This document shows, one piece after another, positions 28,030 to 37,626 of a stretch of DNA of 64,000 bases (the first letter of the stretch is position 1; each line of letters starts with the position of its first letter). Below the pieces are notes generated by a model that was not told the DNA's origin, searched no databases, and saw nothing but the letters and a program-made list of their open reading frames with translations. Source of the DNA: Chryseobacterium sp. Lineage in GTDB: Bacteria > Bacteroidota > Bacteroidia > Flavobacteriales > Weeksellaceae. The position numbers and the translations under genes are program-made. The stretch is taken from NCBI GenBank assembly GCA_031277615.1, contig JAITMC010000019.1, forward strand, positions 62,001 to 126,000, given 5' to 3'.

Positions 28030-28452
28030 CTACCTTTCATAAAGTTCGCTTTCGCAGTTGCAGGTATCTTTGTCGATACTTTCACTGGCAGAACAGCATC
28101 CTTCAAGGTTTTGTACAGTACCTTTTTCGTCGGTCATGTAAATTTTGTTTTTGTCAAATTTAACAAAGAACGTTTCTTCGTAATTTTTAAAATGTACCTT
28201 CATGACCTTATTGGGAGCATATTTACCGACGTTCACCTCTTCTTTGGTTTCTTCCCGGCTGGCCTGGTTCACCTGGACATATCCGAAATAAACATCCCCG
28301 TTTTTTTTTACATCCAGATAATAATGCGGGGTACCGGAGCCGCTGTATCCTTTCATGATATCAAAACTTCTGTATCCTGTAAAAGGAGGCTTTACCTGTG
28401 CCAATACAAATATACTGAAGCACAGAATGAGTAAACTGAAAATCTTTTTCAT
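28030..28452 (-). CDS. Small secreted beta-rich protein with Cys-rich tail (paralogue B)
   Basis: A 140-aa exported protein, the first gene of the minus-strand cluster and a close paralogue of the next gene. It shares the signal peptide type (MKKIFSLLILCFSIFVLAQ), PPFTGYRSFD, HYYLDVKKNGDVYFGYVQVN and the C-terminal EGCC ... TCNCESELYER. Both copies keep all four tail cysteines, which argues for a function rather than decay. The 112-nt gap between the copies holds no gene. Function is unknown. Confidence 0.75.
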   Translation of the reverse strand: MKKIFSLLILCFSIFVLAQVKPPFTGYRSFDIMKGYSGSGTPHYYLDVKKNGDVYFGYVQVNQASREETKEEVNVGKYAPNKVMKVHFKNYEETFFVKFDKNKIYMTDEKGTVQNLEGCCSASESIDKDTCNCESELYER

Positions 28453-28703
28453 AATATTTTTTGTTCAAAATTAAAAATATTTCGTCAAAAACTGAACCGT
28501 AAAATCCCGGTGATTGAGTATGGAGTGAAATAGGCTGGATGATGGAAGATGGGTGAGGGAAGTTTTGGAGGTCGTAAAACATAATGGTCTGTATGTTTCA
28601 ATCGATCTCAATTTGTCTTTTAAGTGGATCAATTGTCTTTGTGATAACTGAAAGTACATCCCGCATCCTTTCCTCCGGCTTCCAGCCATTTATAGTTCAT
28701 TAT

Positions 28704-28728
28704 AAAAGCCACTCCGGAAAGAAGTGGC
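28704..28728 (-). terminator. Terminator of the glycerol operon
   Basis: GCCACT (28708-28713) pairs with AGTGGC (28723-28728). On the minus strand the stem is followed by TTTT. It lies 26 nt past the stop of the last operon gene. The remaining 28453-28703 holds nothing I can support. Confidence 0.6.
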
Positions 28729-28753
28729 CTGATATCATGAAGTTAATATTAAA

Positions 28754-29554
28754 TTAAAAAACCGTAGCTGCCAGCTGAATCCTTGCGAACTTATTGGAAG
28801 GGTTCCACATGGCCATCATAGAGACCGGCAGGCTGTAATGATCCGTAATCTTTACCGTTTTACCTGCTTTTAAGCCTATGTTGACGATATCGAAACTGTT
28901 TTTACGGTTTCCGTATAGAAAATGTTTGTCATTTAAAGCGAATCCTGCTCCTACGAAAGCATTCAGATTTACTTTTTGGCCGGATATAACCGGATAACTG
29001 GCCTGAATATAAGTAGAGTATTTATTCTTCTTATAACTTCCGTCATCTTTCAGTACGACCTCTCCGGAATTGGCTCCTCCATAGAGCATAATATCCGCTT
29101 CAATATTTAAAGGAAAGGAAGGCCCGAACGTATACTGGGTTCTGAGATCTATGATATGAGCGGTTCTCCTTTGTGAATAGCTGAAAATGTCATCTGCGGC
29201 AACGGCTGTATTAATGTTCCTTGAATTATAAAGATCCCAAAGCCCGATGTAAAAGCGGCCGTCTGAATACTGAACGTAATAGTTGATTTCCTTATAATGC
29301 GTATTATCCTTATCATCAGCTAATGCGGAGGCTCCCCAGATTCCGATTTTCCATTTCTTTTCAGCATCAAGGGCGTAAGAAAGATTTCCCATAACAACGG
29401 GTTTATCGGTGATGATCAGTCCGCGCCATAAGTGATTGTTCTGAATATTGGCTGTAAAATCCAGCCTGCCTTCTTTAGTTTCTGTGGTCTCCTGTGAAAA
29501 CAGTTTTCCTGTTCCCAGTGCAAGCAGGAGCATTCCTTTTAAAATTTTCATCAT
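28754..29554 (-). CDS. Outer-membrane beta-barrel protein encoded in the glp operon
   Basis: The signal peptide (MMKILKGMLLLALGTGKLFSQ) is chosen over a longer frame that would run back into glpF. The ~265-residue protein shows alternating amphipathic strands (HLWRGLIITDKPVVMGNLSY, NYYVQYSDGRFYIGLWD, KLNLNAFVGAGFAL-type) and ends in an aromatic strand (ARIQLAATVF), as outer-membrane barrels do. The early WRG..I segment resembles TorF/porin-like families of Bacteroidota. It begins 17 nt after the glpF stop, so it is very likely co-transcribed and may let glycerol or glycerophosphodiesters through the outer membrane. That role is inferred from position only. Confidence 0.75.
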   Translation of the reverse strand: MMKILKGMLLLALGTGKLFSQETTETKEGRLDFTANIQNNHLWRGLIITDKPVVMGNLSYALDAEKKWKIGIWGASALADDKDNTHYKEINYYVQYSDGRFYIGLWDLYNSRNINTAVAADDIFSYSQRRTAHIIDLRTQYTFGPSFPLNIEADIMLYGGANSGEVVLKDDGSYKKNKYSTYIQASYPVISGQKVNLNAFVGAGFALNDKHFLYGNRKNSFDIVNIGLKAGKTVKITDHYSLPVSMMAMWNPSNKFARIQLAATVF

Positions 29555-29571
29555 TTGTATTTTTTGTTTTT

Positions 29572-30303
29572 TTAATGTAAAAATCCATAGAGTACTGCAG
29601 CAATGACCGCTCCGGTAACGGGTCCGATTACGGGGATCCATGAATAGCCCCAGTCACTGCTTCCTTTAACGGGAAGAATAGCATGCATAATTCTCGGAGC
29701 AAGATCTCTTGCAGGGTTAATCGCATATCCGGTTGTTCCGCCTAAAGAAAGACCAATCACCCAGACCAGAAAAGTAACCGGAAGAGCTCCTACGGAACCT
29801 AACCCTACCTTTGCGTCAGGATCTGTCTTTAAACTAATGCTTGGATCTGAAAAATTCAGAATCACAAATACCAGTACAAATGTTCCGATGATTTCACTGA
29901 TAAGATTAGATGATGTCTTTCTGATGGCCGGCGCCGTACTGAAACAGGCCAGCTTGGCTCCCTCATCATCGGTAATGGCAAAATGATCTTTATGAAAAAG
30001 CCAGACTAAAAAAGCACCCAGCATTCCGCCGATCATTTGAGCGGCAATATAAGAGGGGACGAGGTCCCATTGAAATTTTCCGGCAGCAGCTAAACCTATG
30101 GTTACAGCCGGATTAAGATGTGCGCCACTAACCGCTCCGGAAACCGTTACTCCAACGAAAACAGCCAGTGCCCATGCAGTGGTGATTACAATCCATCCGG
30201 AATTATTTCCTTTGGTATCTTTCAGTACAACGTTTGCTACAACGCCGTTGCCTAATAATATAAGAAGCATGGTTCCTATTAATTCTGCGGTGAATGGTGT
30301 CAT
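29572..30303 (-). CDS. glpF: Glycerol uptake facilitator (aquaglyceroporin)
   Basis: This inner-membrane channel passes glycerol by diffusion. Both pore motifs are present, SGAHLNPAVTIG and GYAINPARDLAPR. The Asp after the second NPA-region arginine (NPARD) marks the glycerol-conducting branch rather than water-only aquaporins. There are six helices in 243 aa. It follows glpK by 23 nt and feeds glycerol to it, the usual pairing. Confidence 0.94.
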   Translation of the reverse strand: MTPFTAELIGTMLLILLGNGVVANVVLKDTKGNNSGWIVITTAWALAVFVGVTVSGAVSGAHLNPAVTIGLAAAGKFQWDLVPSYIAAQMIGGMLGAFLVWLFHKDHFAITDDEGAKLACFSTAPAIRKTSSNLISEIIGTFVLVFVILNFSDPSISLKTDPDAKVGLGSVGALPVTFLVWVIGLSLGGTTGYAINPARDLAPRIMHAILPVKGSSDWGYSWIPVIGPVTGAVIAAVLYGFLH

Positions 30304-30326
30304 ATAGTTTTTTTTAATAATGGAAA

Positions 30327-31823
30327 TTAATCTTCAATCCAGTTTTGGGAACGTGATACAGCTCTGTTCCATGTGTGGATCATTTTATCTGCTTTTTCTT
30401 TTTCCAGCTTGGGTTGGAAATCTTTATCCACGCTCCATTGGGCCTGAATTTCATCAATATCTTTCCAGTACCCCACCGCAAGACCGGCTAGATAAGCGGC
30501 ACCAAGAGCGGTAGTTTCCAGGGTTTTGGGTCTGGTGATTTTGAAACCGAAAATATCAGACTGGATCTGCATCAGGAGATCACTGGCTGAAGCTCCGCCA
30601 TCTACTCTCAGCTCAAGGCTGGCTCTTCCGGAATCTGCTTCCATTAATTTTACAATATCATAAACCTGAAATGCAATTCCTTCCAGAGTAGCTCTGGCGA
30701 TATGTCCGTTGGTGGTCCCGCGGGTAATGCCTACAATAGTTCCTCTGGCATACTGGTCCCAGGAAGGGGCTCCTAATCCGGTAAGGGCAGGAACGAAATA
30801 TACCCCTCCGTTATCTTCAACCCCTGCTGCCAGTTCATTCACTTCTTCTGAAGATCGGATCAGTTTAAGACTGTCTCTCAGCCACTGAATGGCAGCTCCT
30901 CCAACGAATACGCTTCCTTCCAGTGCATAATTTACCTCGTTATTGATTTTCCAGGCTACCGTTGTAAGCAGATTGTTTTTGGAGGATACCACTTCTTTTC
31001 CGGTATTCATCAAAAGGAAGCATCCCGTTCCGTAAGTATTCTTTACCATTCCCGGAGTAATGCACATCTGTCCGAATAAAGCCGCCTGCTGATCCCCCGC
31101 AATTCCTGCAATCGGAATCTTAGTGGAAAATAAAGTGGTGGCTGTTTCTCCATAAATTTCACTGCTTTGCTTTACCTCAGGAAGAATAGATTCCGGAATG
31201 TTGAACAGTTTCAAAAGATCCTGATCCCATTCCAGGGTATGGATATTCAGAAGCATGGTTCTGCTGGCATTGGATACGTCGGTGATGAACATTTTTCCGC
31301 GGGTCAGTTTCCATATAAGCCATGTATCCACTGTTCCGAAACATAATTTTCCGGCGGCAGCTTTTTCTCTCGCGCCTTCCACATTATCCAGGATCCATTT
31401 TAATTTGGTTGCAGAAAAATAAGCATCCAGAACAAGTCCGGTTTTTTCCCTGATCATTTCTTCATAGCCCTGTTCTTTCAGTTCATTACAGTATCTAGCG
31501 GCTCTTCTGTCCTGCCAGACAATAGCATTGTAGACCGGTTCGCCGGTTTCTTTGTCCCAGACTACTGTAGTTTCCCGTTGGTTGGTGATCCCGATGGCGG
31601 CAACTTCCAGTCCGGAAATGCCGGCTTTGGCGATGACTTCGGCAGCTACGGAAATCTGTGAAGACCAGATTTCATTGGGATCATGCTCCACCCAACCCGG
31701 CGTTGGGTAGATCTGTTCAAAATTTTTCTGTGATATATATTCAATAGAACCACTGTGGTTGAATAGAATGGCTCTGGAAGAGGTCGTGCCCTGATCCAAA
31801 GCAAGAATCAGTTTTTCTTTCAT
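30327..31823 (-). CDS. glpK: Glycerol kinase
   Basis: It phosphorylates incoming glycerol to sn-glycerol 3-phosphate with ATP, trapping it in the cell. FGGY-family signatures are clear: [15 protein letters not shown] at the N-terminus, [25 protein letters not shown], and the C-terminal [16 protein letters not shown] nucleotide site. Its 498 aa match bacterial GlpK. The start overlaps the glpD stop by 4 nt, so translation is coupled. I did not check the regulatory surfaces for FBP or EIIA-Glc control. Confidence 0.96.
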   Translation of the reverse strand: MKEKLILALDQGTTSSRAILFNHSGSIEYISQKNFEQIYPTPGWVEHDPNEIWSSQISVAAEVIAKAGISGLEVAAIGITNQRETTVVWDKETGEPVYNAIVWQDRRAARYCNELKEQGYEEMIREKTGLVLDAYFSATKLKWILDNVEGAREKAAAGKLCFGTVDTWLIWKLTRGKMFITDVSNASRTMLLNIHTLEWDQDLLKLFNIPESILPEVKQSSEIYGETATTLFSTKIPIAGIAGDQQAALFGQMCITPGMVKNTYGTGCFLLMNTGKEVVSSKNNLLTTVAWKINNEVNYALEGSVFVGGAAIQWLRDSLKLIRSSEEVNELAAGVEDNGGVYFVPALTGLGAPSWDQYARGTIVGITRGTTNGHIARATLEGIAFQVYDIVKLMEADSGRASLELRVDGGASASDLLMQIQSDIFGFKITRPKTLETTALGAAYLAGLAVGYWKDIDEIQAQWSVDKDFQPKLEKEKADKMIHTWNRAVSRSQNWIED

Positions 31824-33424
31824 TTCAATGAAGGTTGGAAGTTTTTAGGTGAATAATCGGTTAATAGATATCCTTTGGCTAATTCAATAAATTCATTGGT
31901 CTGTTGCCGGGTCCAATCTTCGGAATATCCTTTTTCTTCGGCAATCAGTTCTGCAATGGAGTAGGCGCTGTCTATAGCAGCTCTGGCATCTAAAAATAAA
32001 AGACGTACCCTTCTGGCGAGAATGTCTTCAATGGTTTCTGCCATTTCATATCTTACGGCCCACACTGCTTCAGCAATCGTGAACGGATGGTCCGGATGAA
32101 TCTTCCGGGCGAATTCCGGATGGCTTTCCTGTAAGGATTTTATAGCAGGAATATCGGATCCGTATACATACAGGTGGCTGCTTCGGTCAACCTGTTCAGG
32201 TCTGATATTGCCATGAATAGACATATGCTCCGTCTGTGACGGTCCTGCTTTCAGCTGAAGGACTTCCACGGCTTTGTCTACCGTATCTTCGGCCATCTTC
32301 CGGTAAGTAGTCCATTTGCCACCGATAATGGATATCAGTCCGGTATCGGAAGCAAGAACTTTATGGCTTCTGGAAACTTCTTTTGTGTTTTTACCTCCGT
32401 CTTTGGGTGCAGCAAGAGGTCTTAATCCTGCAAATACAGACTTTACATCTTCACGGGTTGGTTTTTTCGACAGATATTGGCGTGCTGTTTCTAAAACGAA
32501 ATTAATTTCTGATTCCAGAGCATGAGGCTCAAAACTCGGAGTGTCTAACAGGGTATCGGTCGTTCCCACCAGAGCCCGGTCATGCCATGGAACAACAAAA
32601 AGAACTCTTCCATCTGATGTTTTGGGGATCATGATGGCATCATCGCTTTTCAGGAAAGATTTATCCAAGACAAGGTGGATTCCCTGGCTGGGTACTACGA
32701 ATTTGCCGTGTTTCGGATTATTCATATTCAGAATGTCGTTGGTAAAGACTCCTGTAGCATTGATCACCGCTTTTGCCTGTAGTTCATACTTTTTTCCGGA
32801 AAACTGATCTTCAGCCTTAACGCCTGATATTTTTCCGGAGCTGTTTTTAAGCAGTCCGGTTACTTTCATATAATTGATAGCGCTTCCTCCTTTTTCTATA
32901 AGAGTCTGGGTAAGATTCACCGCCAGTCGGGCATCATCGAACTGTCCGTCCTGATAAACTACGCCGCTTGCCAGGTTGCGCTGCTCAATGGTAGGTAATT
33001 TTTCAATCGTTTTCGATTTGCTGATGTATCTGGTCTTACCTAAACTTAATTTTCCGGCAAGGAAATCATATATGGAAAGACCTATCTTATAATAGATACC
33101 TCCCCACCAGGTATAGTTCGGAATAATGAATGACTGGTTTTTCACTACGTGTGCTGCATTTTTAGCCAGGAGCCCTCTTTCCTTTAATGCTTCTTTTACC
33201 AGGCCTACATCACCCTGTGCCAGATATCTTACTCCGCCGTGTACCAGTTTGGTGCTCCGGCTGGAGGTTGCTTTTGCAAAATCATGGGATTCCAGAAGAA
33301 GGGTTTTGAATCCCCTGCTTGCGGCATCCAGTGCTGAGCCTAAGCCACTGGCCCCTCCGCCAATGACGATAAAGTCCCATTCCTGAAGTGTATCCAGTTT
33401 GCTTAGTTCTTCATTTCGTTTCAT
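31820..33424 (-). CDS. glpD: Glycerol-3-phosphate dehydrogenase (FAD, respiratory)
   Basis: It oxidises glycerol 3-phosphate to dihydroxyacetone phosphate and passes electrons to the quinone pool at the inner membrane. The FAD-binding Rossmann motif ([20 protein letters not shown]) is at residues ~20-40. [15 protein letters not shown], the [16 protein letters not shown] segment and the C-terminal helical domain ([21 protein letters not shown]) complete the fold, with 534 aa in total. It is the first gene of glpD-glpK-glpF plus the barrel, and its promoter region carries repeated GTTTCGTTT boxes next to the divergent repressor gene. Confidence 0.95.
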   Translation of the reverse strand: MKRNEELSKLDTLQEWDFIVIGGGASGLGSALDAASRGFKTLLLESHDFAKATSSRSTKLVHGGVRYLAQGDVGLVKEALKERGLLAKNAAHVVKNQSFIIPNYTWWGGIYYKIGLSIYDFLAGKLSLGKTRYISKSKTIEKLPTIEQRNLASGVVYQDGQFDDARLAVNLTQTLIEKGGSAINYMKVTGLLKNSSGKISGVKAEDQFSGKKYELQAKAVINATGVFTNDILNMNNPKHGKFVVPSQGIHLVLDKSFLKSDDAIMIPKTSDGRVLFVVPWHDRALVGTTDTLLDTPSFEPHALESEINFVLETARQYLSKKPTREDVKSVFAGLRPLAAPKDGGKNTKEVSRSHKVLASDTGLISIIGGKWTTYRKMAEDTVDKAVEVLQLKAGPSQTEHMSIHGNIRPEQVDRSSHLYVYGSDIPAIKSLQESHPEFARKIHPDHPFTIAEAVWAVRYEMAETIEDILARRVRLLFLDARAAIDSAYSIAELIAEEKGYSEDWTRQQTNEFIELAKGYLLTDYSPKNFQPSLK

Positions 33425-33428
33425 AAAT

Positions 33429-33525
33429 GTTTCGTTTATGTTTCGTTTTCAAATGTATAAATTAAAAACGAAACCAAAAAGAAAATAAATGAAATTTTTG
33501 GTTTTGAAAAAAAACACTAATTTTG
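33429..33525. promoter_or_regulatory. Divergent glpD / glpR promoters with a repeated operator (GTTTCGTTT)
   Basis: Leftward promoter for glpD: on the minus strand TTG (33475-33477), 17 nt, then TACATTTG (33450-33457). Rightward promoter for the regulator: TTTG (33497-33500), 17 nt, then TAATTTTG (33518-33525). Two direct copies of GTTTCGTTT (33429-33437, 33440-33448) lie 11 nt apart just after the glpD -7 element. An inverted copy, AAACGAAAC (33466-33474), sits between the -33 and -7 of glpD. DeoR-family GlpR proteins recognise TTCG-containing repeats, so this is a likely repressor site. Occupancy here would block glpD directly. Confidence 0.7.
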
Positions 33526-33539
33526 ATGAAACAATAGAA

Positions 33540-34304
33540 ATGGAAAAGTTACTGCCCAGGCATGAAGAAATACTGAAGGAACTGGACGAGAAGAGTACGA
33601 TTCTTGTGCAGGATCTGTGTGAGAAATTTAATGTTTCATCGGTTACGATCCGAAAGGATCTGAATTATCTCGAAAGTATGGGACTGCTTTTCCGTAATCA
33701 CGGAGGTGCCAGCAAATATGTGAGATATGCTTATGAAAGAAATGTTAACGAGAAAGAAAACATCAATGTAGAAGCAAAGCAGGGGATTGTAAAGGCAGCG
33801 GTGGAACTTATTCAGGAAAACGACTGTATTATCCTGGCTTCCGGAACAACGATGCATTATCTGGCAAGGATGCTGGGGAATTTCGGGCGGCTTACGGTCC
33901 TTACGTCTTCACTCAGAGTAGCTCTTGAGCTCTGTAATAATCCCGAGATTAATATTATCCAGCTTGGAGGCGAGGTGAGGAAAAGTTCCACTTCTATTGT
34001 GGGGTCTATTTCTGAAGGGATTTTAAAACAGTTTTCCTGTAACAAGCTTTTTCTTGGGGTAGACGGAATTGATCTTGATTTCGGGATCAGTACTTCCAAC
34101 GCTGCAGAAGCCCATCTGAATCAGCTGATGATAGAATGTGCCGATCAGGTCATTATCCTTGCAGATTCCACAAAGCTTAATAAAAAAGGATTTGGTAAAA
34201 TCGCCACACTGGATAAAATAGATTATCTCATTACAGACAGTGGAATCTCTGAAGAGGATCGTGCCGGTTTGGAAGAAGCAGGGGTTACGGTGATTGTAAA
34301 ATAA
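33540..34304 (+). CDS. glpR: DeoR-family transcriptional regulator, probable glycerol repressor
   Basis: A cytoplasmic repressor of ~254 aa with an N-terminal winged helix (RHEEILKELDEKSTILVQDLCEKF, then VSSVTIRKDLNYLES). A DeoR sugar-phosphate sensor domain follows (DCIILASGTTMHYLARML, KLFLGVDGIDLDFGISTSN, VIILADSTKLNKKGFGKI). I start at ATG 33540 because the promoter's -7 element ends at 33525, after the longer frame's start at 33489. Divergence from glpD and the TTCG boxes between them make it the likely glycerol-3-phosphate-responsive repressor. The gene symbol rests on that context. Confidence 0.85.
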   Translation: MEKLLPRHEEILKELDEKSTILVQDLCEKFNVSSVTIRKDLNYLESMGLLFRNHGGASKYVRYAYERNVNEKENINVEAKQGIVKAAVELIQENDCIILASGTTMHYLARMLGNFGRLTVLTSSLRVALELCNNPEINIIQLGGEVRKSSTSIVGSISEGILKQFSCNKLFLGVDGIDLDFGISTSNAAEAHLNQLMIECADQVIILADSTKLNKKGFGKIATLDKIDYLITDSGISEEDRAGLEEAGVTVIVK

Positions 34305-34415
34305 AGTTCTTTTTGATTTCTTTTTCTTAATTCCAAATAATCTGCCGGAAAATTTCGCCGGGATTTTCTCAAAATCATCTAATTGATTAAAAATCAAAAT
34401 ATTTTAGTTGAAATA

Positions 34416-34446
34416 TTTGTCAGTTATAAAATTATTCGTAGATTTG
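34416..34446 (+). promoter_or_regulatory. Promoter of the rplC-rplQ ribosomal operon
   Basis: TTTG (34416-34419), a 19-nt spacer and TAGATTTG (34439-34446) give a full-consensus promoter. The predicted transcript begins near 34453, leaving a ~100-nt leader before rplC. Nothing else is visible in 34305-34415. Confidence 0.75.
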
Positions 34447-34469
34447 CACACTCATTTTAGGGGCGTAGT

Positions 34470-34532
34470 ATGCCTATATCAGAAGTAGAAATTACTGTAG
34501 ACCTCCTGAAAATGACGATGAATAAAGGATAA
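34470..34532 (+). CDS. Possible 20-codon leader peptide before rplC
   Basis: ATG at 34470 opens a 20-residue frame (MPISEVEITVDLLKMTMNKG) that closes with TAA at 34530-34532, 20 nt before rplC and inside the predicted 5' leader. Short imperfect stems surround it (GGC..GCC across the ATG; AGTA..TACT inside the frame). It could be a regulatory leader peptide of the operon, or a chance frame in a structured leader. No sequence family is recognisable. Confidence 0.3.
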   Translation: MPISEVEITVDLLKMTMNKG

Positions 34533-34552
34533 ATTTTATTATAATATAAACA

Positions 34553-35179
34553 ATGTCAGGTATTATTGGTAAAAAAATCGGTATGACATCTTTGTTTAAC
34601 GAAGAAGGAAAAAACATTCCTTGTACAGTTATCCAAGCTGGTCCATGCTCGGTTTTACAGGTCAGAACCTTAGAAAAAGACGGATACAAATCTGTGCAAT
34701 TAGGTTTCGATGACAAGAGTGAAAAGAACGTAGGTAAAGCGTTAGCTGGCCATTTCAAAAAGGCTGGTTCTGCTCCAAAAGCTAAATTGGTAGAGTTCTA
34801 CAGAGAATTCGTTGATGAAGTGAAAGTAGGAGAAGAAGTAAAAGTTGATCTATTCGCTGAAGGTGAATTTGTTGACGTAACAGGAACTTCAAAAGGTAAA
34901 GGCTTCCAGGGTGTTGTTAAAAGACACGGATTTGGAGGTGTAATGCAGGCAACTCATGGACAGCACAACAGACTTAGAGCTCCAGGTTCTATCGGTGCTG
35001 GATCTGACCCTTCAAGAGTATTCAAAGGGATGAGAATGGCTGGAAGAATGGGAGGTAAGCAGGTAACTGTTCAAAACCTTCAGGTGTTAAAAGTTGATCA
35101 AGAACAAAATCTTTTAGTAGTAAAAGGTGCTGTTCCGGGAGCTAAAAATTCTTATGTAATTATCAGAAAATGGAACTAG
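34553..35179 (+). CDS. rplC: 50S ribosomal protein L3
   Basis: An early-assembling 23S rRNA-binding protein near the peptidyl-transferase centre. Recognised by [20 protein letters not shown], the long loop [12 protein letters not shown] and [19 protein letters not shown]. 208 aa. First gene of this operon here, although S10 usually precedes it. Its end overlaps rplD by 10 nt. Confidence 0.98.
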   Translation: MSGIIGKKIGMTSLFNEEGKNIPCTVIQAGPCSVLQVRTLEKDGYKSVQLGFDDKSEKNVGKALAGHFKKAGSAPKAKLVEFYREFVDEVKVGEEVKVDLFAEGEFVDVTGTSKGKGFQGVVKRHGFGGVMQATHGQHNRLRAPGSIGAGSDPSRVFKGMRMAGRMGGKQVTVQNLQVLKVDQEQNLLVVKGAVPGAKNSYVIIRKWN

Positions 35180-35799
35180 TAGTATTAAATACATCAGGAA
35201 AAGAGACCGGAAGAAAAGTAACTCTAGACGAAACAGTATTCGGAATTGAGCCAAATCAGCACGCGGTTTACTTAGAAGTTAAACAGTACCTTGCAGCACA
35301 AAGACAAGGGACTCATAAAGCAAAAGAAAGAAGCGAAATCACTGCTTCTACTAAAAAGCTTAAGAAGCAAAAAGGATCAGGATCTGCAAGATACGGGGAT
35401 ATCAAATCTCCAGTATTCAGAGGTGGAGGTAGAGTATTCGGACCAAAACCAAGAGACTACAGATTCAAATTGAACAAAGCTCTTAAGAGATTAGCTAAAA
35501 AATCTGTTTTATCTCAGAAACTAAGAGACAACAGCATTAAAGTTTTAGAAGATATGAGCTTTGAAGCTCCTAAGACTAAAGATTTCATCAATGTATTGAA
35601 CGCATTGGAACTTAGCGGTAAAAAATCTTTATTCGTTCTTCCTGAAGCTAACAAAAATGTATATCTATCTTCAAGAAACTTACCTAAAATTAAAGTATTA
35701 AACTTTAACGAGATCAGTTCTTATGATCTAGTAAATGCAGGTGAAATCGTATTCTTCGAAGGTGCAGTTGAAAAATTCCAGGAAAATTTAAAGAAATAA
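35170..35799 (+). CDS. rplD: 50S ribosomal protein L4
   Basis: Binds 23S rRNA and lines the exit tunnel with its loop ([23 protein letters not shown]). In E. coli L4 also represses the S10 operon; here its target is unknown and the usual S10 leader cannot serve because rpsJ is elsewhere. 209 aa, complete. It starts inside the last codons of rplC, so translation is coupled. Confidence 0.97.
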   Translation: MELVVLNTSGKETGRKVTLDETVFGIEPNQHAVYLEVKQYLAAQRQGTHKAKERSEITASTKKLKKQKGSGSARYGDIKSPVFRGGGRVFGPKPRDYRFKLNKALKRLAKKSVLSQKLRDNSIKVLEDMSFEAPKTKDFINVLNALELSGKKSLFVLPEANKNVYLSSRNLPKIKVLNFNEISSYDLVNAGEIVFFEGAVEKFQENLKK

Positions 35800-35802
35800 A
35801 TC

Positions 35803-36093
35803 ATGTCACTAATTATTAAACCAGTTATTTCAGAGAAAGCTAACTATCTTACAGATTTAAGAGGGGCTTATTCTTTCTTAGTGAATCCTAAGGCGAATAA
35901 AATCCAGATCAAAAAAGCTGTGGAAGAAGCTTACGGTGTGAAAGTAGCAGACGTTAGAACCATGATTTATGCTCCTAAAGTATCTGCGAAATATACAAAG
36001 AAGGGTCTTCAAGTAGGAAAGACAAACAAATTGAAAAAAGCGGTTATCACTCTTGCTGAAGGGGAAGTAATCGATATTTTTGCTGTAAATTAA
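35803..36093 (+). CDS. rplW: 50S ribosomal protein L23
   Basis: Sits at the tunnel exit and docks trigger factor and SRP. Recognised by IIKPVISEKANYL, FLVNPKANKIQIKKAVEEAYGVKV and the basic KYTKKGLQVGKTNKLKKAVI. 96 aa. Spaced 3 nt from rplD. Confidence 0.97.
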   Translation: MSLIIKPVISEKANYLTDLRGAYSFLVNPKANKIQIKKAVEEAYGVKVADVRTMIYAPKVSAKYTKKGLQVGKTNKLKKAVITLAEGEVIDIFAVN

Positions 36094-36115
36094 TTATCAA
36101 TTATAAATAATAGTA

Positions 36116-36937
36116 ATGTCTGTTAGAAAATTAAAACCTATCACCCCGGGACAGAGATTCAGAATTGTAAACAATTTTGAGGAAATTACTACCAACAAAC
36201 CAGAGAAATCTCTAACCGTTGGTATTAAAAAGTCAGGTGGACGTAACCAAACAGGTAAAATGACCATGCGTTACACCGGAGGTGGACACAAAAAGAAATA
36301 CAGAATTATCGACTTCAAGAGAAATAAATTCGATGTTGAAGGAACGGTAAAAACTGTAGAATACGATCCAAACAGAACTGCTTTCATCGCTCTAGTTGAA
36401 TACGCAGACGGAGAGAAGAGATACATCATCGCTCCAAACGGTATCAAAGTTGATCAGAAAATCATTTCTGGTGAAAACGTAGAACCAAATGTAGGGAACG
36501 CAATGAAATTGAAAAACATTCCATTGGGTACTGTAATTTCTTGTATCGAAATGAAGCCTGGACAAGGGGCTATTTTAGCAAGAAGTGCTGGTTCTTCAGC
36601 TCAATTAACTTCAAGAGACGGTAAATATGCAATCATCAAGTTACCTTCAGGAGAATCAAGAATGATCCTTACTGAGTGTATCGCAATGATTGGTTCAGTT
36701 TCCAACTCAGACCACCAGTTAACAGTATCTGGTAAAGCAGGTAGAAGCAGATGGTTAGGTAGAAGACCAAGAACAAGAGCGGTTGTAATGAACCCTGTTG
36801 ATCACCCGATGGGTGGTGGTGAAGGACGTTCTTCAGGAGGTCACCCAAGATCTAGAAACGGTAAACCGGCTAAAGGTTACAAAACTAGAAAGAAAAACAA
36901 AGTGTCTAACCGTTACATCGTATCTAAAAGAAAATAA
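36116..36937 (+). CDS. rplB: 50S ribosomal protein L2
   Basis: A large rRNA-binding protein required for subunit joining and peptidyl transfer. Complete at 273 aa with [40 protein letters not shown] and the conserved C-terminal region [20 protein letters not shown] that carries the functional histidine. 22 nt after rplW. Confidence 0.98.
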   Translation: MSVRKLKPITPGQRFRIVNNFEEITTNKPEKSLTVGIKKSGGRNQTGKMTMRYTGGGHKKKYRIIDFKRNKFDVEGTVKTVEYDPNRTAFIALVEYADGEKRYIIAPNGIKVDQKIISGENVEPNVGNAMKLKNIPLGTVISCIEMKPGQGAILARSAGSSAQLTSRDGKYAIIKLPSGESRMILTECIAMIGSVSNSDHQLTVSGKAGRSRWLGRRPRTRAVVMNPVDHPMGGGEGRSSGGHPRSRNGKPAKGYKTRKKNKVSNRYIVSKRK

Positions 36938-36939
36938 TT

Positions 36940-37218
36940 ATGGCAAGATCACTTAAAAAAGGACCATTCATTCATCATACTTTAGATAAGAAGGTTCAGG
37001 CAAATATAGAGTCTGGTAAGAAGACAGTTATCAAAACTTGGTCTAGAGCATCAATGATCTCTCCGGACTTCGTAGGACAAACTATTGCTGTACACAACGG
37101 GAAATCTTTTATCCCTGTATATGTTACAGAAAACATGGTTGGTCACAAGTTAGGCGAATTTTCTCCAACAAGATCTTTCAGAGGTCATGGTGGTAACAAA
37201 AACAAAGGAAGCAGATAA
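36940..37218 (+). CDS. rpsS: 30S ribosomal protein S19
   Basis: Small-subunit head protein that contacts S13 and the A-site region. [39 protein letters not shown] and the tail [19 protein letters not shown] identify it. 92 aa, 2 nt after rplB. Confidence 0.98.
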   Translation: MARSLKKGPFIHHTLDKKVQANIESGKKTVIKTWSRASMISPDFVGQTIAVHNGKSFIPVYVTENMVGHKLGEFSPTRSFRGHGGNKNKGSR

Positions 37219-37220
37219 TC

Positions 37221-37619
37221 ATGGGATCAAGAAAACAAGATAGTTCAATCGCAAGAAAAGAAGCTAACAAAGACGTTGTAAAAGCTTCATTAAATAATTG
37301 CCCGTCTTCTCCGAGAAAAATGAGATTAGTTGCTGATATCATTAGAGGAGAGCAGGTAGATAAAGCTCTTTATATCCTAAAATATTCTAAGAAGGATGCA
37401 TCTAACAAGTTAGAGAAATTACTTCTTTCTGCTATGGCAAACTGGCAGACTAAAAACGAAGGTGCGGATATTGAAGAAGCTAACCTTATCGTTAAAGAAA
37501 TCTTCGTGGATAGTGCAAGACAATTGAAGAGACTGAGACCAGCTCCACAAGGTAGAGGGTACAGAATCAGAAAAAGATCTAACCACGTTACATTAATCTT
37601 AGGTAATAAAGAAAATTAA
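37221..37619 (+). CDS. rplV: 50S ribosomal protein L22
   Basis: Its beta-hairpin reaches into the exit tunnel (site of macrolide-resistance mutations; here [20 protein letters not shown]). [20 protein letters not shown] is the conserved front. 132 aa, longer at the N-terminus than the E. coli protein by a basic stretch. Confidence 0.97.
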   Translation: MGSRKQDSSIARKEANKDVVKASLNNCPSSPRKMRLVADIIRGEQVDKALYILKYSKKDASNKLEKLLLSAMANWQTKNEGADIEEANLIVKEIFVDSARQLKRLRPAPQGRGYRIRKRSNHVTLILGNKEN

Positions 37620-37626
37620 TCAAGGT

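Noticed and set aside
28361-28689. Two overlapping minus-strand frames of ~72 residues around 28.4-28.7 kb
   Set aside because: They overlap each other and the real gene at 28030-28452 in another frame, with no family pattern.
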